A DNA stretch of 64,000 nt from Tamlana flava (lineage in GTDB: Bacteria > Bacteroidota > Bacteroidia > Flavobacteriales > Flavobacteriaceae). The position numbers and the translations under genes were made by a program. How positions within the stretch are numbered: position 1 is the first letter of the stretch; each line of letters begins with the position of its first letter. Below are positions 19,340 through 26,543 of the stretch, in pieces. A model generated the notes under the pieces. That model did no database searches and was not told the origin of the DNA. It saw only the letters and a list, made by a program, of their open reading frames with translations. The stretch spans positions 682,001-746,000 of the forward strand of contig NZ_JBGGTX010000002.1 of the NCBI RefSeq assembly GCF_041287255.1, given 5' to 3'.

Positions 19340-19356
19340 ATCCCGCCTTGCGGGAT
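19340..19356 (-). repeat. Palindromic hairpin in the RNase G leader
   Basis: ATCCCGC paired with GCGGGAT around a 3-base loop, only 14 bases upstream of the rng start codon. Palindromes of this type are scattered between genes in many flavobacterial genomes, so it may be a dispersed repeat, but its place in the mRNA leader could also matter for rng expression. Confidence 0.55.
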
Positions 19357-19468
19357 GGATTATACATTATTTTTTATCACAGGATTTTAATCCGTGGAGT
19401 TCAAAAGCACCCAAAAGGTGTAAAAAAATTAATGAACTCATTTCAAAGAACTTGTTGTTGTTTAAATC

Positions 19469-19498
19469 AAAAAAAGTAGCTAACCTAACTACTTTTTT
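19469..19498 (-). terminator. Terminator after the small COX24-like gene
   Basis: AAAAAAGTAG paired with CTACTTTTTT around a 9-base loop, four bases beyond the stop codon of the 30-residue gene on the minus strand; symmetrical, so possibly bidirectional. Confidence 0.85.
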
Positions 19499-19501
19499 GA
19501 A

Positions 19502-19594
19502 TTATTTTTTCTTTTTGTGACGGTTAGCGCGTCTACGTTTTTTACGTTTATGCGTCGCTACCTTATGTCTTTTGCGTTTTTTACCACTTGGCAT
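19502..19594 (-). CDS. 30-residue basic protein, AURKAIP1/COX24-like (probable small ribosomal protein)
   Basis: Found by reading the gap between rng and HU. The minus strand encodes MPSGKKRKRHKVATHKRKKR, then RRANRH and a lysine tail, 30 residues before a stop. About two thirds of the residues are K, R or H. The KRKRHKxxxHKRKKR pattern is that of the AURKAIP1/COX24 domain, whose mitochondrial member is ribosomal protein mS38 and whose actinobacterial relative is bS22. A role in the small ribosomal subunit is therefore likely but is inferred from family knowledge. It has its own terminator directly after it and lies 59 bases downstream of the HU gene, so both may share a transcript. Confidence 0.8.
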   Translation of the reverse strand: MPSGKKRKRHKVATHKRKKRRRANRHKKKK

Positions 19595-19628
19595 AAATAG
19601 TGTCTTTAAATTAATAATTCGTTTTGTA

Positions 19629-19646
19629 CTGAAACAAGTTCAGCAT
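19629..19646. repeat. Intergenic palindromic repeat, copy 1
   Basis: CTGAAACAAGTTCAGCAT lies between HU and the COX24-like gene. The same 18 bases occur as the reverse complement at 40436-40453. The core CTGAAACAAGTTCAG is a near-perfect palindrome. Confidence 0.75.
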
Positions 19647-19653
19647 TGGTTTT

Positions 19654-19944
19654 TTATTTAACGTCTACATTTGTTTTAACGCCTTCTACAAAAACTTTTG
19701 CAGGCTTAAATGCAGGAATGTTGTGAGCTGGTATTTTAATTGTTGTGTTTTTGGAGATGTTTCTGCCAGTTTTTTCAGCTCTTGTTTTGATGATGAAGCT
19801 TCCAAAACCTCTTAAGTAAACATTATCACCACTTTCTAAAGAAGTCTTTACTTCTTCCATGAATGTTTCAACAGTTGCTTGAACATCACCTTTTTCAATT
19901 CCTAACTTCTCAGAAATTTTTGCTACTAAATCAGCCTTCGTCAT
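19654..19944 (-). CDS. HU-family DNA-binding protein
   Basis: A 96-residue histone-like protein. The helical N-terminus (MTKADLVAKISEKLGIEKGD) is followed by the saddle and the beta arm. The family motif GFGSF is intact and the arm tip carries NIPAFKPA with the proline that intercalates in DNA. HU/IHF proteins bend DNA and organise the nucleoid; this one is of the basic HU type and differs little from family length. A clear promoter box TATATTTG lies 45 bases upstream on the minus strand. The start ATG is the only reasonable one. Confidence 0.93.
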   Translation of the reverse strand: MTKADLVAKISEKLGIEKGDVQATVETFMEEVKTSLESGDNVYLRGFGSFIIKTRAEKTGRNISKNTTIKIPAHNIPAFKPAKVFVEGVKTNVDVK

Positions 19945-19988
19945 TTTAAAAATATATTTTTTGGTTACTATTAATTCTAAAAGGGATG

Positions 19989-19996
19989 CAAATATA
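19989..19996 (-). promoter_or_regulatory. TAnnTTTG -7 box of the HU gene
   Basis: Minus-strand TATATTTG, an exact match to the Bacteroidota -7 consensus, 45 bases before the HU start codon; a TTTG at the -33 distance is also present further upstream. Confidence 0.65.
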
Positions 19997-20054
19997 GGAA
20001 TTAAATATTCAATATTTCAAACCTAATTAATTAAAATTTAAGATTATAAAGGTT

Positions 20055-20062
20055 TATTTTTG
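20055..20062 (+). promoter_or_regulatory. TAnnTTTG -7 box of mutY
   Basis: TATTTTTG lies 21 bases before ATG 20084. The expected transcription start falls between this box and the ATG, which rules out the in-frame TTG at 20060 as the start codon. Confidence 0.6.
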
Positions 20063-20083
20063 TTTTCAGTATTTACTCAATTT

Positions 20084-21124
20084 ATGAAATTTTCAAAAAC
20101 CTTAACTAATTGGTATTCAAATAATAAGAGAAATTTACCGTGGCGAAAAACTAACGAGCCTTATCATATTTGGCTTTCTGAAATTATTTTACAGCAAACG
20201 CAAGTGGCTCAGGGCTTACCTTATTACGAATCGTTTTTGGCAAAATACCCAACCGTTTTTGAATTGGCCAAAGCCGATGAAGAGGACATATTAAAATTAT
20301 GGCAAGGATTAGGCTATTATTCAAGGGCAAGAAATTTACATGTCACTGCAAAATATATTGCAAATGAGTTACACGGGCAGTTTCCAATTAACTATAAAGA
20401 CTTGTTGAAATTAAAGGGAATTGGCGATTATACCGCCAGTGCCATTGCTTCTATTTGCTTTAATGAAGCTGCGGCAGTAGTTGATGGAAATGTTTACAGA
20501 GTTTTGTCGCGTTATTTTGGTATTGAAACCCCCATTAATTCTTCCAAAGGGGCAAAAGAGTTCAAAGCTTTGGCCCAAGAGCTAATAGATAAAAATAATC
20601 CAGCCGAATTTAACCAGTCTATCATGGAGTTTGGCGCTACTCAATGCAAACCCAAAAATCCAGATTGCTCCGTTTGTCCTATGAACGACGGTTGCATGGC
20701 TTTCAATTATAAAATGATTAATTATTTACCAGTAAAAATCAAATCAGCAAAGGCAAAAAAAAAGCATTTTAATTTTTTGGTTTTTATTTCAGAAGATGGG
20801 AAGACGATTTTGCAAAAAAGAAAAGGTAAGGGCATTTGGCAAAATCTGTATCAGTTCCCCTTGGTGGAGACCAACAAGGCTGTTGATGTTGAATCTTTCA
20901 AAACAATAGTTGAAAACCACGAATTGATAAATGGTAATAATTTTGAATTCACACCATATAATAATGAGGCTATAGTGCACAAATTATCGCATCAACATTT
21001 ACATACTAAGTTTTGGATTGTTAATGTTGAAAAACTTGCTGTAAAAGGTATTTCAATTGAAGAAATAAACAATTATGCGGTGCCTATTTTAATCGGAAAT
21101 TTTATTGATTCATTTAATTTTTGA
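20084..21124 (+). CDS. mutY: A/G-specific adenine glycosylase
   Basis: A 346-residue base-excision repair enzyme that removes adenine opposite 8-oxoguanine. Motifs: catalytic E in SEIILQQTQV, helix-hairpin-helix LKGIGDYTASAIAS, catalytic D in VVDGNVYRV, and the 4Fe-4S ligands C-x6-C-x2-C-x5-C in CKPKNPDCSVCPMNDGC. The C-terminal MutT-like domain that recognises 8-oxoG follows (residues about 220-346). The ATG at 20084 is chosen over an upstream TTG because a TAnnTTTG promoter box overlaps that TTG. It opens the mutY-ssb-gldE-gldD neighbourhood known from Flavobacterium. Confidence 0.95.
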   Translation: MKFSKTLTNWYSNNKRNLPWRKTNEPYHIWLSEIILQQTQVAQGLPYYESFLAKYPTVFELAKADEEDILKLWQGLGYYSRARNLHVTAKYIANELHGQFPINYKDLLKLKGIGDYTASAIASICFNEAAAVVDGNVYRVLSRYFGIETPINSSKGAKEFKALAQELIDKNNPAEFNQSIMEFGATQCKPKNPDCSVCPMNDGCMAFNYKMINYLPVKIKSAKAKKKHFNFLVFISEDGKTILQKRKGKGIWQNLYQFPLVETNKAVDVESFKTIVENHELINGNNFEFTPYNNEAIVHKLSHQHLHTKFWIVNVEKLAVKGISIEEINNYAVPILIGNFIDSFNF

Positions 21125-21184
21125 TGCAGAATTAATGCCAATCATATTTTTTTATTAATTTTAAAAAAATGAGGGACAAATGGT

Positions 21185-21192
21185 TATTTTTG
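21185..21192 (+). promoter_or_regulatory. TAnnTTTG -7 box of ssb
   Basis: TATTTTTG lies 20 bases before ATG 21213; it overlaps the beginning of the longer open frame and so supports the shorter start. Confidence 0.6.
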
Positions 21193-21212
21193 CCCTCCTG
21201 AAAAACAAGATT

Positions 21213-21665
21213 ATGTCTGGAACATTAAATAAAGTTATGCTTATTGGCCATTTAGGTGATGAAGTGAAAATGCATTATTTTGAGGGTGGTGGCTGTGTAG
21301 GTCGTTTTCCTTTGGCAACCAATGAAACCTATACAAATAAGCAGACCAATGAGCGCATTACCAATACTGAATGGCATAATATTGTGGTACGAAACAAAGG
21401 GGCAGAGATTTGTGAAAAGTATTTAAGTAAAGGTGATAAAGTTTATATTGAAGGCCGTTTGAAAACACGAAAATGGCAAGATGATAGTGGAAATGATAGA
21501 TATTCAACCGAAATTCAATGTACGGATTTTACCTTTCTCACTACCAAAAAAGAAAGCGAAAGCAATGCTGGCGCTTCAAATATGCAGGCTTCACAAATCC
21601 CTGTTGAAAACCATCAAAGAAGTAGCGAGCCTGTAGAAGATGAAAATGATGATCTACCATTTTAA
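21213..21665 (+). CDS. ssb: Single-stranded DNA-binding protein
   Basis: A 150-residue SSB. The OB fold covers residues about 1-110, beginning MSGTLNKVMLIGHLG and including TEWHNIVVRNKGAE and GDKVYIEGRLKTRKW. A flexible polar linker leads to an acidic C-terminal tip ending in DENDDLPF, the hook that recruits repair and replication partners. The ATG at 21213 is used because the promoter box covers the alternative upstream start and because SSBs begin with this methionine. It lies between mutY and gldE, as in other Flavobacteriaceae. Confidence 0.95.
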   Translation: MSGTLNKVMLIGHLGDEVKMHYFEGGGCVGRFPLATNETYTNKQTNERITNTEWHNIVVRNKGAEICEKYLSKGDKVYIEGRLKTRKWQDDSGNDRYSTEIQCTDFTFLTTKKESESNAGASNMQASQIPVENHQRSSEPVEDENDDLPF

Positions 21666-21718
21666 AAATGTACTCGAAGTTACGTCGAGAATTTTAAGTT
21701 TAACTAAAGCACTAGTAG

Positions 21719-23047
21719 TTGGATCCTGACCCCGCGAGTTTTATAACCTTAATAGCAACAACCGATTTTTCGGTTATTATTAGTTTTGCATTATTGTTTT
21801 TGCTTTTAATATGCTCTGCACTTATTTCTGGTGCAGAGGTAGCTCTGTTCTCACTCAATATAGAGCAAATAAAGGAAGGGTTACAACAAAATTCCAAACG
21901 TATTGAAATTATAGCAAGGCTGCTTGAGCGGCCAAAAAAGTTGTTGGCTACTATTTTAGTGTCCAACAATTTTATAAATATTGCCATTGTAATTTTGTTT
22001 GCTTTTATTGGAGAAATTATATTCAAAGACATTGTGTTAACCTTCAATTTATACCTTGTTGAAATAAGCTTGAAGTTTCTTCTTGAAGTTGTTCTCGTTA
22101 CATTTTTAATCTTGCTTTTTGGGGAGATTTTGCCTAAAATTTATGCCAGTCGTAACAATTTAAAATTTGCCATATTTATGGCTTATCCTTTACGGGTGTT
22201 AGATGTGGTTCTATCGCCCATTAGTTTGCCAATGCGCGGGGCCACTTTGGCCATCCATAATAAATTGGGTAAGCAAAAATCGGGTATAAGCGTAGATCAA
22301 CTATCCCAAGCATTGGAGTTGACAAGTGAGGAAGACACCACAAAAGAAGAACATAAAATTTTGCAAGGTATCGTGTCCTTCGGAAACACAGATACCAAAC
22401 AGGTTATGCGCCCTCGAATAGACATCTTTGCTTTGAGTATTGATCAAAAATACTTGGAAATCATGCCGGAAATTGTCGAAAATGGTTATTCAAGGATTCC
22501 TATTTATAAAGACAATATTGATACCATTGTGGGTGTTCTATACGTAAAAGATTTGCTGCCTTATATAGATAGAAAACAGTTTGATTGGACAACTTTAATT
22601 CGTGAGCCTTTCTTTGTGCCGGAGAATAAAAAGTTGGATGATTTAATGGCCGAATTCCAAGAAAAGAAAGTGCATTTGGCCGTTGTGGTTGATGAATATG
22701 GTGGAACCTCAGGATTAATTTCTTTGGAAGATATTATAGAAGAAATTGTCGGCGATATTAGTGATGAGTTTGATGATGAAGATTTAACCTATTCAAAACT
22801 TGATGAAAATAATTATGTTTTTGAAGGTAAGACTGCATTAAAGGATTTTTATAAAATCATTAAGTTGGAAGACGATAGTGTCTTCGAAGCTGGCAAAGGC
22901 GAGGCGGAGACCGTAGCTGGTTTTGTTTTGGAAATTTCAGGAAGCTTTCCTAAACTAAATAGTAAGATAAATTTTGAAAACTACATTTTTACTATTGAGG
23001 CCATGGACAAAAAGCGTATTAAACTTGTAAAATTCACTATAAAGTAA
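21719..23047 (+). CDS. gldE: Gliding motility-associated protein GldE (CNNM/CBS/CorC type)
   Basis: A 442-residue inner-membrane protein with a CNNM (DUF21) domain of about four helices (residues 15-190, LICSALISGAEVALFSLN), a pair of CBS domains (residues about 210-340, MRPRIDIFAL, GYSRIPIYKDN, VVDEYGGTSG) and a C-terminal CorC/HlyC domain. The family is tied to divalent-cation transport; GldE supports gliding and partly overlaps GldD function. The start is TTG: a stop codon lies immediately before it in frame, and the resulting MDPDPAS N-terminus resembles the MDPEP start of known GldE. It overlaps gldD by one base (TAATG). Confidence 0.93.
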   Translation: MDPDPASFITLIATTDFSVIISFALLFLLLICSALISGAEVALFSLNIEQIKEGLQQNSKRIEIIARLLERPKKLLATILVSNNFINIAIVILFAFIGEIIFKDIVLTFNLYLVEISLKFLLEVVLVTFLILLFGEILPKIYASRNNLKFAIFMAYPLRVLDVVLSPISLPMRGATLAIHNKLGKQKSGISVDQLSQALELTSEEDTTKEEHKILQGIVSFGNTDTKQVMRPRIDIFALSIDQKYLEIMPEIVENGYSRIPIYKDNIDTIVGVLYVKDLLPYIDRKQFDWTTLIREPFFVPENKKLDDLMAEFQEKKVHLAVVVDEYGGTSGLISLEDIIEEIVGDISDEFDDEDLTYSKLDENNYVFEGKTALKDFYKIIKLEDDSVFEAGKGEAETVAGFVLEISGSFPKLNSKINFENYIFTIEAMDKKRIKLVKFTIK

Positions 23048-23628
23048 TGGTAAAAAACTTGTTATTGTTTGTGCTTGTTTTGGTTTGTTTTTCTTGTGGT
23101 GAAGATTATGTGCCCAAGCCCAAGGCGCAGTTAAGATTGGATTATCCTGAAGCCAAATACACAGACGCCAATTTAAATTTGCCATTTACTTTTGAGGCTA
23201 ATGCTTTGGCGGAAAATATTAAAATGAAAAAAGTAGATGCTCTAACCGAAAGTTATGGTATAAACTTGGAGTATCCAAGCATGAAGGGCACCATCTTTCT
23301 AACGTATAAGGCTATTGAAAATAACGATAAGAACCTTTGGGATTTTTTAAGGGACGCCCAGAATTTTACCCAAAAGCACACGATAAAGGCCGATGAAATT
23401 CCAGTAACACCGTACGAGAATAAAAAACGAAAGGTTTATGGGGCATTTGCCGAGGTAAAAGGAGATGTGGCATCACCGGCACAATTTTATGTAACAGATA
23501 GCGTTAGCCACTTTTTAACGGGATCCTTGTATTTCTATGCTAAACCAAATTACGATTCCATTTTGCCAGCTTCAAATTATCTTCAAAAGGATATAAGGCA
23601 CCTTATGGAAACCCTAAAGTGGAAATAA
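23047..23628 (+). CDS. gldD: Gliding motility lipoprotein GldD
   Basis: A 193-residue lipoprotein with signal peptide and lipobox ending at FSCGEDY (cysteine near residue 17). The body contains the GldD features PKPKAQLRLDYP, SDSVSHFLTGSLYF-like segment (here VSHFLTGSLYFYAKPN), and a C-terminus DIRHLMETLKWK. GldD is needed for gliding and for the type IX secretion machinery in Flavobacterium johnsoniae, although its molecular job is unknown. Its start overlaps the stop of gldE by one base, showing translational coupling. A strong hairpin terminator directly follows. Confidence 0.93.
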   Translation: MVKNLLLFVLVLVCFSCGEDYVPKPKAQLRLDYPEAKYTDANLNLPFTFEANALAENIKMKKVDALTESYGINLEYPSMKGTIFLTYKAIENNDKNLWDFLRDAQNFTQKHTIKADEIPVTPYENKKRKVYGAFAEVKGDVASPAQFYVTDSVSHFLTGSLYFYAKPNYDSILPASNYLQKDIRHLMETLKWK

Positions 23629-23656
23629 AAAAGGCTCTCAAAAGAGAACCTTTTTT
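23627..23656 (+). terminator. Terminator after gldD, probably bidirectional
   Basis: AAAAAAGGCTCTC against GAGAACCTTTTTT with a loop of four A; the next gene converges from the other strand. Confidence 0.85.
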
Positions 23657-23678
23657 CTATATGTTTTGACTACGATTT

Positions 23679-24179
23679 TTAAGCTGTTTCCTTTTTGCTG
23701 CAACAAGCTTTTTTACAATCTTTGGCGCAAGCGGTTTTCTCTTCATCTGTTTTGTTTGCACAGCATGGTTTTTTGCAATCAGCAGAACAATTCTTAGAAT
23801 TAGTAAATGACTCAACCGTTTTCATATTGCTTACTTTGTACGCGTCAGAAACTTGGGCAACGGCCTCGGTTAATGATACCGGTGTAACTTTGGCCTCATC
23901 ATATTCAACCATGGCTAGTTTTTTGTCAAAATCTACAGTGGCAGTTTTAACGCCTTCCATCCCAGATATTTTCTTTTGAATGGTGGCAGCGCAACCAATG
24001 GCGCAAGTCATTCCGTCAATAGTAAATTCGGCCTTGGCATATGTTGCATTGGGGTCAATTTCCTTAACGGCATCAGTAGCTACTTCAACGGTTTTTACCT
24101 CTGGTTTCACTTCGTTTTTACAACTAAAAACAAATGTTGAAAATGCAGCTAGAAACAAAAAATATTTTATTGTTTTCAT
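23679..24179 (-). CDS. Lipoprotein with a heavy-metal-associated domain and a Cys-rich tail
   Basis: A 166-residue exported protein. The ATG at 24179 starts a lipoprotein signal (FLFLAAFSTFVFSCKNE). Residues about 45-115 form an HMA domain with the metal site GMTCAIGCAATIQKKI and the usual AEFTIDG entry and GVKTATVDF strand. The tail holds a two-fold imperfect repeat, CSADCKKPCCANK and CAKDCKKACCSKK, with eight cysteines. A periplasm-facing trap or carrier for copper, mercury or similar soft metals is likely, but which metal is unknown. No pump gene is adjacent; the RND cluster lies about 14 kb away. The longer open frame (to 24206) would add nine residues ahead of the signal peptide and is less likely. 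Confidence 0.85.
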   Translation of the reverse strand: MKTIKYFLFLAAFSTFVFSCKNEVKPEVKTVEVATDAVKEIDPNATYAKAEFTIDGMTCAIGCAATIQKKISGMEGVKTATVDFDKKLAMVEYDEAKVTPVSLTEAVAQVSDAYKVSNMKTVESFTNSKNCSADCKKPCCANKTDEEKTACAKDCKKACCSKKETA

Positions 24180-24307
24180 TAAGAATGTCTTTTTAAAGAT
24201 TATCATACAAAACTACTAAATAAGGTGGTTTATTGTGAAAAGTAAGAATGAAATTATTTTTTTTCAAGATTTTTTCCGAAATTTAAAAGAATTAATTTCA
24301 AAAAATT

Positions 24308-24754
24308 ATGAAAAACATATCCCTTCCAATACGTTTTGGTTTAGTTACCAGTGCCATTTTAATAGCTTATTTTTTGGTTTTGGCCTTGGTTGGTAAACAT
24401 ACAAATCCGGCGTTTAGTTTTTTCAATGCTTTAATTACGGGTTTTGGAATTTATGAGGCGGTAAGGTTTAAAAAACTTGAAGACCTAACAGGTTTTTCAT
24501 ATGGTGAAGGGTTTAAGACAGGTTTAATAACTGGGGGTGTGGCAACCATAGTTTTTACTTTTTTCTTTCTTGCTTATGCCACAGAAGTTAATGGCGCTTT
24601 TTTAACAGAATTACTTCATACCATTAAAGGAGGTTTTGATGCAGATATAGGTATGATAACTTTTATAGTGGCTGTAATGGGTTTTGCCACAACCGTGGTG
24701 GCCACATTAACCGTTATGCAGCTCTTCAAAAAAACAGGAAATATTCACCAATAA
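24308..24754 (+). CDS. DUF4199 family membrane protein
   Basis: A 148-residue protein with four clear hydrophobic helices (about residues 8-28, 33-50, 72-95 and 115-140). The pattern FSYGEGFKTGLITGGVATIVF is typical of the DUF4199 family of Bacteroidota. Function unknown. Its leader is A/T rich and has no recognisable TAnnTTTG box. The rplU promoter follows immediately downstream, so the two genes are not one operon. Confidence 0.75.
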   Translation: MKNISLPIRFGLVTSAILIAYFLVLALVGKHTNPAFSFFNALITGFGIYEAVRFKKLEDLTGFSYGEGFKTGLITGGVATIVFTFFFLAYATEVNGAFLTELLHTIKGGFDADIGMITFIVAVMGFATTVVATLTVMQLFKKTGNIHQ

Positions 24755-24767
24755 CATTTTAAAACGT

Positions 24768-24797
24768 TTGCAGATTAATTAATTAGCAGTATATTTG
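24768..24797 (+). promoter_or_regulatory. Promoter of rplU-rpmA (TTG, 19-base spacer, TATATTTG)
   Basis: TTG at 24768-24770 and the -7 box TATATTTG at 24790-24797 with a 19-base spacer fit the Bacteroidota sigma-A promoter very well. Confidence 0.75.
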
Positions 24798-24803
24798 CAC
24801 CCG

Positions 24804-24820
24804 CCTTAGGTAGACTAAGG
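24804..24820 (+). promoter_or_regulatory. Stem-loop in the rplU leader
   Basis: CCTTAG paired with CTAAGG around a 5-base loop, close to the expected 5' end of the transcript and about 40 bases before the rplU start. It may be a ribosomal-protein autoregulatory leader, but no named leader motif is recognised. Confidence 0.45.
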
Positions 24821-24858
24821 AGGTTTATAACATTAATTATTAATAAAAACGTTACGCT

Positions 24859-25356
24859 ATGTACGCAATTGTAGAGATAGCAGGGCATCAATTTAAAGTT
24901 GAAAAAGACCAAAAAGTTTTTGTTAACCGTTTACAAGAAGAAGAAGGCAAGAAAGTTTCTTTCGATAACGTTCTTTTAATTGGAGATGGCGACAATGTAA
25001 CTGTAGGCGCCCCGGCTATAGACGGAGCTCAAGTAGGAGCAAAAGTCATAAAGCACCTAAAAGGTGATAAAGTTATAGTTTTCAAAAAGAAAAGACGTAA
25101 AGGTTACCGTGTAAAAAATGGTCACCGTCAAGCACTTTCTGAAATCGTAATCGAAAGCATTATAGCTTCAGGAGCTAAACCAGCAGCAAAGGCTGAGAAG
25201 AAAGTAGCTCCAGCTAAAGAAGAGCCTAAAGCAGAATCAGCTACTCAAGATTTAAACAGTTTAACTGTTGCTGAATTGAGAGATTTAGCTAAAGCTAAAG
25301 ATATTACGGGATATTCTTCTATGAAGAAAGCCGAATTAATCGAAGCTCTAAGTTAG
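24859..25356 (+). CDS. rplU: 50S ribosomal protein L21 with a C-terminal SAP/Rho-N-like extension
   Basis: A 165-residue L21, about 60 longer than the E. coli protein. The N-terminal 105 residues are normal L21 (MYAIVEIAGHQFKVEKDQKV, FKKKRRKGYRVKNGHRQ). After an alanine/lysine linker (KPAAKAEKKVAPAKEEPKAE) comes a small helical module: LNSLTVAELRDLAKAKDI followed by GYSSMKKAELIEAL, which looks like a SAP, HeH or Rho N-terminal helix-extension-helix domain. Such modules bind nucleic acid. The extension is found in related flavobacteria as far as I know. It is the first gene of the rplU-rpmA operon; rpmA starts 25 bases later. Confidence 0.95.
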   Translation: MYAIVEIAGHQFKVEKDQKVFVNRLQEEEGKKVSFDNVLLIGDGDNVTVGAPAIDGAQVGAKVIKHLKGDKVIVFKKKRRKGYRVKNGHRQALSEIVIESIIASGAKPAAKAEKKVAPAKEEPKAESATQDLNSLTVAELRDLAKAKDITGYSSMKKAELIEALS

Positions 25357-25381
25357 TATAACAATATAAAATCGAAATAAA

Positions 25382-25642
25382 ATGGCACATAAAAAAGGAG
25401 TCGGAAGTTCGAAAAACGGTAGAGAATCAGAATCAAAACGTTTGGGCGTTAAGATTTTTGGTGGTCAAGCTGCTGTTGCTGGAAATATTATCGTAAGACA
25501 AAGAGGAAATACACACCACCCAGGTGAAAACGTGTATTCTTCAAAAGACCATACTTTACACGCACAGGTTGATGGTATTGTAAGGTTTACTAAGAAAAAA
25601 GATAACAAATCTTATGTTTCAATAGAACCATTTGAGGCTTAA
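25382..25642 (+). CDS. rpmA: 50S ribosomal protein L27
   Basis: An 86-residue L27 beginning MAHKKGVGSSKNGRESESKR, so the N-terminal arm that reaches the peptidyl-transferase centre is present without the cleavable extension of Firmicutes. The GGQAAVAGNIIVRQRG core and HPGENVYSSKDHTLHA segment are intact. It is paired with rplU, as in nearly all bacteria, and is followed by a strong terminator. Confidence 0.97.
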   Translation: MAHKKGVGSSKNGRESESKRLGVKIFGGQAAVAGNIIVRQRGNTHHPGENVYSSKDHTLHAQVDGIVRFTKKKDNKSYVSIEPFEA

Positions 25643-25662
25643 GAAATACATTTCTAAAATTT

Positions 25663-25698
25663 AAAAAAACCCTTTCCAGAAATGGAAAGGGTTTTTTT
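25663..25698 (+). terminator. Terminator after rpmA, bidirectional
   Basis: AAACCCTTTCC paired with GGAAAGGGTTT, a 6-base loop and T run; the convergent DUF1569-like gene ends inside its T tract, so it can serve both genes. Confidence 0.92.
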
Positions 25699-26170
25699 AT
25701 TTCTTCAAAATATCGTTTACAATTTTTAAGTGGTGTTTGGAGTGTATTTCTAAAAAGCGAAGGGTCTGCTTCTTAGAAAGTATGCCAAAAATATGATGGA
25801 TGAAATAAGATTTTTTGGGAAGCGGACTTATTTTGTCAAGATGTTTTCTTGCCATTTCTAATTGAGCGTATAAATCTTCACTTGAAATGTCACTTGGAGG
25901 TTGAACAATTTTAGGGGCTTTGGCTTTCCCCCTCGGGATATAACCAAATGGAAATAAAATCAAGCGCCAAAAATTAAAATCTCGTTTATACTTTTCTGGC
26001 TTGGTTTTTAATAAAATGGTACAAACGCCATTTATTACTTTTAAAGAATGGTCAAGCTGCCAACCTATATTAACTTTTGAAACCTGGATATTGCTCATTT
26101 CCTTGTTCGGAACGTTATGCTCGATTTCATTTAATAGATTGTTTAAAATGGTTATTTGTTTGTTGCTCAT
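25697..26170 (-). CDS. DinB-like, probable DUF1569 protein
   Basis: A 157-residue cytoplasmic protein of four-helix DinB/DUF1569 type. Visible features are the histidine in WQLDHSLKVI early on, a middle hydrophobic RLILFPFGYIPRGKAKAP segment, and a C-terminal helix with EIHSKHHLKIV whose histidines match the metal site of DinB-like proteins. Such proteins are often putative metal-dependent thiol or hydrolase enzymes, but no substrate is known here. The ATG at 26170 is preferred to a TTG six bases upstream. It converges on the rpmA terminator. Confidence 0.65.
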   Translation of the reverse strand: MSNKQITILNNLLNEIEHNVPNKEMSNIQVSKVNIGWQLDHSLKVINGVCTILLKTKPEKYKRDFNFWRLILFPFGYIPRGKAKAPKIVQPPSDISSEDLYAQLEMARKHLDKISPLPKKSYFIHHIFGILSKKQTLRFLEIHSKHHLKIVNDILKK

Positions 26171-26265
26171 GTTCAAAATTTGTTTAAAAGATATAAATTA
26201 AATGATTAACTTTAGAGAGTTGCATCTGCAATCGATATATTGTTTTACCTTAAAATTATATAGAT

Positions 26266-26538
26266 ATGCTACCCTTTAGATCAGAAATTAGAAATTCCCC
26301 AACACAACCTACCATCAAGATTTTTTTGAGTGATGAATCTTTAGACGAACGTATAAAAAAGCATTTGGAGCACTTTAATGATATCGAGTCTATTGAAATA
26401 AGGGAAAGTGTTGAGCAAAACCGATCTGATGAAAACATTACTGTTTTTTTAAAGGACGATGTAGATATCAATAAAATGAAACAATCTATTGACTCCAGCC
26501 TTTGGTGGTATTTTGAGGAAGATTTAGTTGATGAATAA
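26266..26538 (+). CDS. Small hypothetical protein
   Basis: A 90-residue acidic protein that I do not recognise. It has no signal peptide, membrane helix or cysteine. The predicted alternation (TIKIFLSD, DERIKKHLEHF, ESIEIRESV, ENITVFLKDD, NKMKQSIDSSLWWYF) suggests a small alpha/beta fold of beta-alpha-beta-beta-alpha type with an aromatic WWYFEEDL end. It begins after an A-rich leader and converges on the Vsr gene with 5 bases between stops. Coding bias resembles the neighbours, so it is likely a real gene. Confidence 0.6.
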   Translation: MLPFRSEIRNSPTQPTIKIFLSDESLDERIKKHLEHFNDIESIEIRESVEQNRSDENITVFLKDDVDINKMKQSIDSSLWWYFEEDLVDE

Positions 26539-26543
26539 ATAGA

